Below the pieces are notes generated by a model, which worked only from the letters and a program-made list of their open reading frames with translations, made no database searches and was not told where the DNA came from. Of a stretch of DNA of 64,000 nucleotides, positions 44,462 through 54,997 are shown one piece after another. Each line of letters opens with the position of its first letter. Position 1 is the first letter of the stretch. The stretch lies in the NCBI RefSeq assembly GCF_963678635.1, contig NC_087062.1:64889253-64953252 (forward strand), read 5' to 3'. Origin of the DNA: Symsagittifera roscoffensis (Eukaryota; Xenacoelomorpha; Acoela; Convolutidae). The position numbers were made by a program, and so were the translations under genes.

Positions 44462-47125
44462 CTATAATTTTAGTGTTAATGACCGGCTCCTGAATTCCTC
44501 GCGTGTGTTGATCTTCGGCCTCTCCCTCCAAATATGCAAAGGCTCTAGTGTCAGTAGCTTATGAGTGTTGGCTGTTTGGTCTATAATCTCTGACTTCAGC
44601 TCAGCAGTACCACCTACCTCCTTATTACATTCTAACAAGTGTTGTCCTACTGGGGAGTCCCCTTTGCGGTGTTCATCGACCCTCGTGGCTAAATGTCGGA
44701 CTGTCTGACCGACATAGGTCGAGTTGCATCCACTACATGTAAGCTCGTACACCACTTTGGATCTCAGTTCACGAGCAAAGGAAGTTTTGAGGGATGGAAA
44801 GCATGTTTTCAATTTTCTTGTTGTAAAAATTATTTGTGCCCCGGATATTAGCCGAACCTTTGCAGCTAACAGTTGAGATGGATTGCCTCGATATTGCATT
44901 GTAAGAAGGGGTGGTGAGCTTTTCAACCATTTTTCATTTCTTGGTTCTGATGCCTTCACCTTTAAATTTTTCTTTCCCTCAATGATCTTGTTGAGAGTTT
45001 CAAACACTACCCTGTCAGACCAATTTTTTGGATATTGATTTTCAATCCATAAATTCCAATTTTTTTCCAATGCCTGGTCAAAATACTCCCATGTTGAGGT
45101 ACTTCTGAAAACCCTATGAACCGTCCCTTCAATAACGTTTCTTTTGTACTGCAAAGGTGCGCAGCCTCTGAAATTTAGAATGGTGCCGGTATCAGTGGGT
45201 TTTTGATACCAACCACATGTGACCTTTTTTGCTGAATCCACGTTGACATTTAAGTCCAAAAAGGCCAAATTACCGTTACTATCGAGTTCTTCTATTGAGA
45301 ACTGCAACTTTGGATGCAACTTATTGGCAGCCTCGAGAACTACCCCAGGATCGCCCTTGACCGTTCTAACTATGTCGTCCACATATCTTAGAAAAACTTC
45401 AACACCATTCGCAGTCCGATCTGCTTCCTGTTTTTTTTTGCAAGTCATGCAAGACCATACTGTTTCAGCGATGTCTGCGTATTCTGATTCCGATATGTTA
45501 CCACACCCTAAGTGGTACCAATTCAAACAAGCTTCGCATTCTACTCCTTTTGTCCAATATGTCACCTTTTTCTGACATCTAGGGCACACTTCCTTGTTAC
45601 CATCACTTAGTAAAGTCAATTTTGGTGTTTCTTTCTTTAATGCAGGTTCGTATTCTTTGAGCCACAAATTGGCCAATATTACTGCAGGGGAGGCACCCAT
45701 TGCTAATCCGTCCTTTTGTACATACCACAAACCATTGCATTTAAATTGTACCTTGCTCACTGCCAAATTCAGTAGTTTTTTCATAGTCTTGCGAGATGTT
45801 TCCGGAGGGTTGACTTGCTCATATAATCTCCTCAGGGCTATTTCAACCGCTTCCTTGAGCGGTACATTAGTGTACAAACTCTTTACATCAAGGGAGATTA
45901 TACTCTCGTCAGAGTCCAACTCAGTTTTCGCCAAGATCTCCCTGGCCATTTGAGTGTTCGTTTCTAAGTTTGCCCCATCAATTTCATCAAAGTACTTTGC
46001 CAATCTTTTATTTAGGTTGTCATATGAGCTACCAGGTAAAGAAAAGACGGGACGAAGTGGTTTGCCTTGTTTGTGTACTTTTGCTATTCCATGCAGCCTA
46101 GCCGGCTGCGCTACCGTTGATCTCAACCTAGTATACAGCGCTTCGCTAATCTCGTCCTTGTTTTTCATGGCGAGTAATTCTTTGTTTATGTCTTTTTCAA
46201 TTTTCATAATCACGTTGTCTGTCAGATTCTTCCTCTCACTAAATTGTTCAGCCTGTAATAAGTTTTTCAGTTTGTTTCGATATGTCTCCTTTTTCATTAC
46301 ACAAAAACCCACCCCCTTATCAAATGGCACTGCCAGAAGACCGTTGTCCTTCAAATACTTTCTGGCTTTTTCAACACCTTTGTCAGAGGGGGTCTGTTTC
46401 ACATTCTTAGCATATCTCTTTGCAGCTGCTTCAATCTCACATAATTTTTTTCCGGGTATTCTATTTAACTTCAGTTCAGACAAAAAACTATCAATGTCAG
46501 CAAGGAAGTGAATTTAATTGAATTTGTCTCGTACCGGATGTTTTGGTCCAAAACTTAAGACTTCCCGCACCCAAAGCGGCAAAATCACTTCATCTAAAAT
46601 TCTAACTGCCCTTTCATCCAAGTTTTTTATTAGTCTATTCTGTCTTTCCGAAAGTTTTTCAGGCTTTCTCTTGCGTCGGCTTATCAGGTTATTGACACTA
46701 CACCTTGCTTGCCGGTTCAGATAGAATATTACCGAAGGCCACCACTTCTCATCTATACCCCTTCTCACTACCTCTTTTGCTTTTACTAGGTTAACCGATG
46801 CCTTGGCCCTATCCGCATTTGCCTGGCTTAGCTCAGATCTTAAGAGTCTCAGTTGGAAGCTGTGCACCGCTTGATCCGAAAAAATACCGTTATCAGGCAC
46901 GCGAAACCGTAAAAAGTCTGGTATAATGTCGTTATCGAGACATTTTCTCAGATATTTAATTCTCAGGAAACTGCTTTTAAATTTATTAAAATGTTTTACA
47001 TCACGCGTAGTCAAAGTGAAAACAAAACTAGGAGTAGAAGAATGGAACCGGTAGTGATACCGAACGGTTACACAGTTATTTACTAGATTTTCGGGCAATC
47101 CATCCAGTATATCGAAAGCTCTCAT
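44462..47125 (-). pseudogene. Penelope-like RT with internal PHD finger and GIY-YIG endonuclease, one stop
   Basis: The frame is continuous from the ATG at 47125 to 44462 except for a TAA at 46516-46514. The N-terminal 203 codons end in LSFGPKHPVRDKFN, typical of the region before the RT in this class. In the downstream part, counted from 46483, the RT motifs are SLDVKSLYTNVP (D199), GLAMGASPAV and RYVDD (366-370). A C4-H-C3 PHD finger lies between the last two (Cys300, 303, 316, 319, His324, Cys327, 345, 348; 45586-45440). The GIY-YIG domain follows at about 578-640 (VVYELTCSGC, STYVGQTVRHLATRVDEH). Upstream of the ATG the frame stays open about 18 codons to a TAA. The element is otherwise well preserved. 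Confidence 0.85.
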
Positions 47126-47560
47126 CCAGAGGATCAGGAGTTCAAAATGACATGGAGCCTGGCTTATTTTGAGATATACTTACGAAACAGTTGCTTGCAA
47201 AATATATGAAACCTCACAATCACATAGCTATGTGCCATTCTGCCAGATTGACACAGCGCAACCTTCCGGCGACACGAGAGAAAACGAATAAAGGCCTTAT
47301 TAACGAAAAAGTATTGCGAAGGAGGGTAGGAATATTCTAGAATTTTTATTTTTAAACTTTCGATTGAAAAGTGAATATTTCTGAGAAATACAAAAAGACG
47401 GCCATTTTGACGAAAAACGACGAAAAAGCAGAACAACGCCAAATAGTGTGAAAAAAACGGTCGCACAAGAGACAAAAACACGAAGCCTCTTATCGTGGCA
47501 ACAAAACACGATAAGACCCTTATCAGCGGATATTAGTGGAGAAGGAAGCTTCAGTGGGGA
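47126..47560. other. 5' region of the Penelope-like element
   Basis: No ORF on either strand looks real. On the minus strand a good splice-donor-like GTAAGTAT lies about 60 bases before the ATG of the element. No second copy of the hammerhead-like motif was found here. Confidence 0.35.
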
Positions 47561-48660
47561 AGGAATATACCACGGAACCCTCCCGGGACACAAATTGGAA
47601 GAGATAAGAGCGTTATCGCAGGAATATTACGGGAGCGGAGGCTTGTTCCCCCAGAGACTGTTTTATGTGAAGGGACTGTATAAAACTGACTGTATAGCTA
47701 CTTGGATGTCGTGAAACTTTAAATTAACACCGGTATAGTTTGATATTTTAGAATATGAGTAGTTAGAAAGAGGAAAGGGTCAATCCATCTCCAATGGATT
47801 TAATATAGAACTGTCACACAAAAACATGTTAAAATAGGTTGTTCCAGCCGTGTTTTTAATGACAATTACGTAGTCTGAGGATCCGAGACTCAGCTATGTG
47901 GTTGTGTTCGCATGTAAACGAAAGCTGATCAAAAGTCGTTTGACTGATGGCCTAAAAATAGTAACTTTTTACTTAGCCCTAAACAGACCAGAAAATCAAC
48001 TGGCAAGGTCGAGACGGTGAAAAACGAGTAGGATTAAGGTAACTGACGCCTGCCAGTCGTTAATAGGTACTTTTTCTACGCTCCGTCGCTGTGTAGTATT
48101 TGGGCGAATGTTACATAGACGTTTTTATGGCGCTCCTGGGTGGGCCTGTCAAAGGCATAAGACCATCATGATCAGCAAGCGTTTCAGCGACGAACCCTCC
48201 GCTCCGGGCGTATGCCCGAGTTAGAGACCTTAATGACCGTTATTGTACTGGGGGGAAGGTGCGTACCCTCCGTCTAGTACTATTTAGCTTTTTAACTTAG
48301 TTAACACCGAAAATTCCGGGGGCCGGAGGGTTAGGTGGGAAATCTAGAGCCCGCTTGTCCTGAGGTCCCAGGACCAAAAACAATTAAAGAGAAAGCGTAA
48401 AACAAAACAAAAATAGTGTATAACCAAGAAAAAGCCAAAAACAAATTTATTTGAAAACAAAAAAGTACAAAAAACAGTAAAAAATCCAAAAAAGACCAAA
48501 AACAGTAAAAAATGTAAAGTGACAGTTTATATGTTATTTCCGGACGAGATGTGATCTGACCTTCCTATTTGTTGTTGTTTCAGATTGATTTATCTCGTTT
48601 TTGATAGAGAGATTGTGTGTTTTGATGAAGGGTTGGATACCCTCCCTCGAGTGTAATTTG
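47560..48660 (+). repeat. repeat R2, copy upstream of E3 (possible 5' LTR)
   Basis: Matches 17450-18445 by the anchors listed there. It includes a Gln/Ala-like A-rich tract (48380-48520) and TTGTTGTTTCAG near 48583. Position upstream of E3 and on the same strand suggests LTR plus leader; the exact ends cannot be set, and no second LTR is seen before 64000. Confidence 0.45.
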
Positions 48661-50490
48661 AGTGTTTAAGCATGTTAATGGTGATTTTGCCGATGACCGG
48701 AGGGTAGAGTGGCAAGCTGATCAACGTGTTCCACACTCAACAGGGACATCAGGGACAACATCCGCAACGACTGTTGGGTATCGTTGAAGCAATTTTAGTA
48801 TCGTTCGGGTACTATTTCATTAAAACTTAAGTGGTGGGGGGCACGATTGGCGCGGTCCGATTGTACCCTCCATCGATTACAAATTTCCGAGTTAAGGGTC
48901 TTAATTCGGGTATTTTGGTGCAAAGGAGGGTATAGTAATATTTATTAACAACTGCTAATAGTTTATTATCCTTATTATACATAACTTATCTCCTACTCAG
49001 ACCCAAGAAACACCCAAATTTCGTCGAAAATTACTGATTTTCGTTAAACTATAGACCCCCAAATTTTTGGATATCCGAGCTTTTCCGAACAGCAAAAAGC
49101 TTTTGTATAGGGAGTAGCTACGTAGTTCGGTCCCCCTAACTAAAGAAACCGCGTGAGAAAAGACTCAGTAGAAGTTAGAAAAAACGAAAATTTTTCGATC
49201 AAAATTTTGATAATCTTCTGAATTTTGTCAATCTGTTTTGGGGATCGAGGTTTTGAGTTTTTGGAGTTAGAGCAATAAAACTTTTTGCGTTAGGAGCGTG
49301 CTAGCATAACGTGCTCGGTTACTAGAGAAATTCTTGAGTAACCTTCCGATTAGCTCCGTGGATAGAGCTAACGACTTAAAGATTGGAAAAGGAAGGAACC
49401 GGAGGGTCCAAATTTGATAGTTTTTGGACAAATTTTTGTCTCCAAACCAATTTTGGTCCGGTTTTTTGCACTATTCCAGTGCCGTACAGGGCTACTACGC
49501 TCGTTTCAATTATTTTTAGGCACTTTTGATAAGAATTGCGGAAAAAGTTTCTCAGAACCTATATAGGTGGTGAAAAAAAGGCCATGTGGACAAACACGTT
49601 TTTGGCAATTTCTCAAAGACTAGCCAACTGATTGGGATAATTTTGGTACCAAAAGTCGACTTTTTGGACAACTTTTCCGGACCGCAACCGTTTTTGGGTT
49701 GATAATCTCGGAAAAGAAAATTTTTTTAGAATTTGTTGGTTCGGAGGGTCCAAATTACAGGTAACCCTCCGAGCGGCAGAAAATTTTATCAAAACACCTT
49801 TCTATCCAACTGGGAAGGTTGACCGTGTCAGCCAACCTGGTTTTAAGTCAGGTGGACCGCTTTTGGAGACTTCATCGAGGTAACATAACCTTTTTTCTTG
49901 ATTTTTGGGGAACCCTCCGAGGTAACCCTCCGGAGTCAGCTAAACCCCTTAGCAACCCTCCTTAGTGGAAAATTTCCACGAGATCATCCAAAGAATTTAA
50001 GACAGCCCCCATAGAGAATTTAGCTTGTTTTGACGCTTCCTGAAGTTAATTGAAGGTCCTTCTAAGTGAAGCTCAGAAATTTGAGAATTTTGGAGGTACC
50101 CTCCGAAGTAACCCTCCGGAGCATATTAAGCATCTTATTGACCCTCCTTAGTAAATTTAAAGGGGACCCTCCGAAGTAACTTGGGTGATTAAAATACCCT
50201 CCAAGTAGGCTAAGTGTCTTAACAACCCTCCGAAGTAACCCTCCGGAGTGTCTTAAACCTTCTAAACAACCTTCCTTGTTAGAAACTTGAGGAAACCTTC
50301 TGTGGCAATTTGGGAAACGGAAAATATCCATTTAATTAAAATCGTATTAAGATATTAGGCGTGCTTATTAGGATCATAAGAGCCTATTTTGACGCGGAAA
50401 TTCGTGATCAACTTTGGATTCTAGATCGGGTGTATCAGAAGTACCCGAACAATTTTTTTTTTTTCTGATTGTGATTTTGGTTGTGTGGTT
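48661..50490 (+). other. long leader with dispersed CCCTCCG motif
   Basis: No supported ORF. The motif ACCCTCCG or its complement CGGAGGGT recurs about 20 times from 48194 to 50280. It is densest at 49740-50280, where paired forms ACCCTCCGAAG and AACCCTCCGGAG sit next to each other (49912, 50093, 50222). A tRNA-like string lies at about 49345-49420. Confidence 0.55.
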
Positions 50491-50976
50491 GCCTTGAGCT
50501 ACTTAATAGGAAAGTTCGGGCAATCCGGGAACAAATAAAGGAATACCTCGGTGAGTGTATTAGGCAAATACACACTCACTTGAGAAGAAAAGTTGTTCCC
50601 TACTCTCGTGCACTTGGAGCAGTCCGGGTGTGGGAGAGCTTTTTCATAGACTTTAGAAATTTTCGATCAGAGGTTGCCTTGAGCCACTTAATAGGACAGC
50701 TCGGGCAATCGCAGGGCACCTAAAAGAAGACCTCGGTGGGTGTATTAGGCAAATACACACTCACTTGAGAAGAAAAGTTGTTCCCTACTCTCGTGCACTT
50801 GGAGCAGTCCGGGTGTGGGAGAGCTTTTTCATAGACTTTAGAAATTTTCGATCAGAGGTTGCCTTGAGCCACTTAATAGGACAGCTCGGGCAATCGCAGG
50901 GCACCTAAAAGAAGACCTCGGTGGGTGTATTAGGCAAATACACACCCACTTGAGAAGACTGTGTCCTGGGCTTTGT
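50491..50976 (+). repeat. 185-bp tandem repeat, about 2.6 copies
   Basis: GCCTTGAGC begins at 50491, 50676 and 50861, an exact 185-bp period. The second and third copies are nearly identical and the first is slightly diverged. Each unit contains GTGTATTAGGCAAATACAC, a near palindrome. Confidence 0.95.
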
Positions 50977-51367
50977 TCTTTCGGATCGTTCCGATTGGGG
51001 GAAGTCTTTTTCTTTAAGACTAAGTTTTATTGATCTGTTTCTGAATCATCACTGCTTTTTATCAAAGATTGTTTAATTTTAACAAAGAAGTGACTTGATA
51101 AATTGTGTGGCGATAAATTGATACTGACAAAAGGTCGCTGTCACCTGTAGGATATTCTTATCTGATTATCTATTGTGTTTTGTGTGTTGATTATATCTTG
51201 TGAAAACTTTGTGATACTGTTATACTATACGACAGGGTTGAGTTAGCATTATATCAATACTGAGCAGGCCCTGTGTGTGTGTGTAACTCTAGGTGAGTCA
51301 CTAAGGTTGTCATTGAGAAACCTAAGAGATTGATACTGACTTTTCGACATACGAATATTGTTTTTTT
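50977..51367 (+). other. E3 leader before gag
   Basis: Non-coding. It contains a TG dinucleotide run at 51271-51282 and a strong splice-donor-like string TAGGTGAGTCA at about 51290, which could serve a spliced subgenomic RNA. A run of T lies just before the gag ATG at 51380 or an upstream start. Confidence 0.4.
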
Positions 51368-52882
51368 TTGTTACAAAGCATGCAGCGCAGGGACTCGTTA
51401 GGATCAACTACTAAGATTCCCAGGCTGAGCAAGGGCAGCACGCGAAAATTTAAAACTAGGTGTAGCCAGTCCTCGTTTAGCAGCGCCTCCAACGTGTTTG
51501 CCGAAACCGAATCGACTAAAGGTCAACCTGATCTTTCAGTGAGCGAAATGAGATTAAGGAGCGAGAAAAACCTCGATGGCGATCAAAGGCGGAGCGCCGA
51601 AGCCGGAACCGCGAGCGAAACGCTTGTGGACCCCTTTGACGAGGGAGAACAGACGCTCATTCGACCCGACTTTGAGCCGAGCGAGGACCTCGAGCGGGAG
51701 GAAGTCGAGAGGACGGAGGAGACCTCGGAGCGTTCCGAGGTCGAGCCGCGAGAGGAAGTGTTATTCAAGGGAATGTCCAAATCGGAGACCAATAGTCATA
51801 GGTGGAGGGGAGAATATTCACATTCGGCTAGTACCCACTCATCTCTGGCCAAGCAGAGCAACAACGCGATGATGTCAACAACGCGAGAAAAACAACCGGG
51901 TTCGAAGGCCAAGAAGAGTTGGAAGTCTTTGTACGACAAGCGCATGGCGTCACTCCCAACTGTAGCTTTAACTTCCAGTTATGACTACCCGGAGATAGCC
52001 CATCCAGATGTGAACTTCACACCGTGCCCAAGGAACGATATGAGCAGGAAGGCGTCGTCAGCCTCGCCGACCAGGCCCATGTCAGATGGGATAACGATGG
52101 GAGCGTCATCAACCTTCGACAGATTAATGACGTCGATGAGCAAGCAAAAAGGCGGTGCGTCATCAAGCACCAGGCTGCAGCCGCAATTGACCTCATCTTC
52201 TATGGGGCTAACCCCGTCATTCGGGGCCACTGACGACATAAGTGACATGTTCGCTGGCGTAATGAATGGTCTGGATGAACTGAGACGGGACATGACTAAA
52301 AGAATAGATCAGGTTGATGAGAGAGCTCACAAAGGTCAAGAGAATCTGAGAGACGAACTAACGCACGTGAAGTCGCAGGCGAGGGTTGATCAGGCTCAGT
52401 TGATTCGCAACACCGATCAATGCCTGGTAGAGAGCCTGGCACAGTCAAACAAGGAGTCATACGAAAGAGAGGCTAGGATGACCAGGGAGATCGAACGATT
52501 GTTGAACGATCATGACAGTACCTACGCCCACACAATGACTAGCCTGGAGAAAAGGTTAGATGCAAAGTCTGACTTAATGATGCGGAAGCTTGACGCGATC
52601 CTGAATGGGAGCAATTGGCAGGACCGTTCCAACCCAAGGGAGCGCTCACGCCATGCGAATGATGGAGATGGTACGGGCAGCAATGCCAGAGCCCAGCAAG
52701 GCTCGAGAACGAACTACGAACCTAGAAACAAGGAACGGCCAAGGGCAGCCCCGTCGAGGCCTGGCTGGACGAATCCAGTCCCGCCGGAGGCAGATGCCAC
52801 CCCAGAGACAAGGTTGCCAACTGTGCCACAAGTCAGTTCAGTACCAGATCTGACTACAGTCTCACAGGACACAACTATGTAA
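51368..52882 (+). pseudogene. gag: Gag N-terminal part of E3 (504 codons to an in-frame TAA)
   Basis: The frame starts near 51368 (first ATG at 51380) and ends at a TAA at 52880-52882, after which the same frame continues as capsid. The first ~290 residues are charged and Ser-rich. Residues ~295-420 look like a long coiled coil (MNGLDELRRDMTKRIDQVDE onward). The rest is a Pro/Arg/Asn-rich linker. The stop is probably a mutation inside one long Gag-Pol frame, because no frame change accompanies it. Confidence 0.65.
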
Positions 52883-54997
52883 GCCTCGATGTTTGAGCCC
52901 CTGAACAGATCTCTCGAAACATTCATCACCAAGCTCTCGAAGTCAACCGAGAGAGGAGAGAGGTCAAGAAGGACACTGAAAAAGCCGAAGTCATATAAAG
53001 ACGAGACAGACGGCTGCATTGATACTTGGATAGAGGTGATGAAGTTACACTTTGAGGAAGAGAATCTCTCCGAGAAACAAGAGTGCAGCGCGCTAACGAG
53101 CAACCTGGAGGGTACTGCACTAAGTTGTGTAATGGCGAAAAGAGCCAATGAGAGAGACAGCGCTCGCAAGATATTCGACATCCTGCTGAATCGTTTCGGC
53201 TCTGGAGTACAAGGGCACCAGGCTATGGTGAAGTTCGAAAAGAGGCGTCAAAGAGATGACGAATCCATAGATAAATTTTTGGACGACCTTGAATTGCTTA
53301 GGAGGAGAAGCAACCCAGATGAGAGAATATCCGAGCGAAACTTGGCGATTGCTTCGAAGTTCATGGACGGAGTAAGGAGTGAGGAGTTGAAGACGATGTT
53401 GGCCACACACTTCACCCTGTCACTTGACCAGGTACCCACGCCCGACGATTTGCGTATGAAGTCACGCGAGTATTTACTCATAAAACCGAGGGCGCAAAAC
53501 CGTTACAGCAATTATGGCAACTATAGCGGGACAAACACAGGTGCGAATTCCAGTTGGTACAAACCTCGCGATGACATGGAGAAGAGGAGGTCGTGTGCGA
53601 ATTGTGGTTCGATGGACCATCACGTTTCCGCGTGTTCTGCATACAAACAGAACATGAAGGCGATAGGCTACTTTCTCGAGGACGCCGACGCGACCGACGA
53701 GGATCATGAAGAGTACGTCAGAGGGCTCATCATGAAATATGGTCCGAGGTGTTTCTTCTGTAATTTGGAGGGACACTTCAAGTCGGATTGTACTCAATTT
53801 TGGGATGCAGTAGCGGACGCGAAACATCCCCGCCAGGAAGAGGCGCTTTCGGGTGTCAAGGCCAGTCGAGCACGTCTGATGAACGAGGCTGAATCTCGGA
53901 GGAAGGAGACGACACCGAGCACCTTCACGACCAAAAAGGTAAAGACACTGCCTGACGAGGTGGTAGCCTCGAACCTCGAGGCAGAGTCGTCTAGCCCACT
54001 CAAGGTGGATTACGGCCTGGCGGCAAGGATAGCGCTGCAGAATGTCAAACAGGACCTAGCCACGAAAGAAGTGGAGCAATGGGTAAGGTCGGAGCTGGAG
54101 AGCACAGATCTTCGGGAAAGTTTTAATATTCTGGGTGAAACGACGAAAGTAGAAGACAAAGAGGAACCCAGGAAACAAGGACTAAAACTGAATGTTATAT
54201 CTGGTAAAACTTTCGGCATGACGAAGGAGGGGACGAAAATAATGTCCATTATCTCAGTCGCAGGGCACCAGGTGGTCAATAACTTGAGTGAACCATCCGA
54301 GATTACACTAGTCCACCTGGTCATCTATGCCGACTACCTGAAGGAGAAAGATCCAAAACTGGACTCCAGGGCAGTGCGAGCGCTGCTCACAACGGGAGGT
54401 CCGAGGCTGATGAAAGTGGATGGACATTATATCGATGTCCATGGCCCTTACCCGATTCTAATGAATGTGGATGGCATCAATATCTACACAAAAGCTCACA
54501 TAACTGATGCGAACGATCAGATTGGCCGGATATACATTGGTCAAGAGGAGCTGAAGGTTAGACGAATCGGACACAACGCGATGTTCGAACAAGATGCGGT
54601 GCATATAGGTTGTGAGGCCGATCTGGCTGCGCACGTGCTGGACGTGCAAGTCAGGCAACTTTCAGTAAAGGGATTGCTAGACACGGGAGCAGTGGTTAGT
54701 GTCATGCCAGTCAAAACTTGGACCGACATGGGTTTCGAAAGGTCGGATCTCATACCGACAAACATCAGGTTGGCAGCTGCCAATCAGGGAGCGATCTATG
54801 TGACTGGACGAACCCCGATCATTTCACTGCAACTCGGAGGAAGACATCTTTGGATGAGCTTCCTGGTAGTGGAGAATTTGGACGAATCCGATCAGTTCAT
54901 CTTAGGAAGGGATTTCGTGCGCAACTTTGACGTCACGATCGATCTCAATGACGGGTTGATTAAGATCAAGGATCCTGAGAGAAAGTATGAAAAATGA
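52883..54997 (+). pseudogene. gag-pro: Gag capsid, nucleocapsid and protease of E3
   Basis: Same frame as the preceding part, with ATG at 52889. Residues ~40-200 match the retrotransposon capsid (LLNRFGSGVQGHQAMVKFEK). Two CCHC knuckles follow, CANCGSMDHHVSAC (236-249) and CFFCNLEGHFKSDC (288-301). The aspartic protease is at about 590-690 with LLDTGAVVSVMP (Asp597) and the C-terminal ILGRDF. It ends at a TGA (54995-54997) and continues in phase into RT, so this stop also looks like a mutation (or a readthrough site). Confidence 0.8.

Larger units (their letters stand above)
44121..47560 (-). mobile_element. Penelope-like element (RT + GIY-YIG) inserted in E2
   Basis: The element lies on the minus strand. 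Its 3' end abuts broken gag of E2 at about 44121. The ORF spans 44462-47125 with one stop. Its 5' limit is unclear and lies before R2 at about 47560. Base composition is more balanced than in E2. A hammerhead-like core near 44174-44198 fits the known association of such ribozymes with Penelope-like elements. Confidence 0.8.

Noticed and set aside
50062-50331. 89-codon minus-strand ORF through the CCCTCCG repeats
   Set aside because: Its apparent internal repeats come from the DNA motif; no domain or start context supports it.
51583-51792. Antisense ORFs in E3 gag and pol (for example 51583-51792, 57491-57901, 58005-58679)
   Set aside because: They mirror the plus-strand codons and have no motifs; the plus-strand frames carry all catalytic residues.
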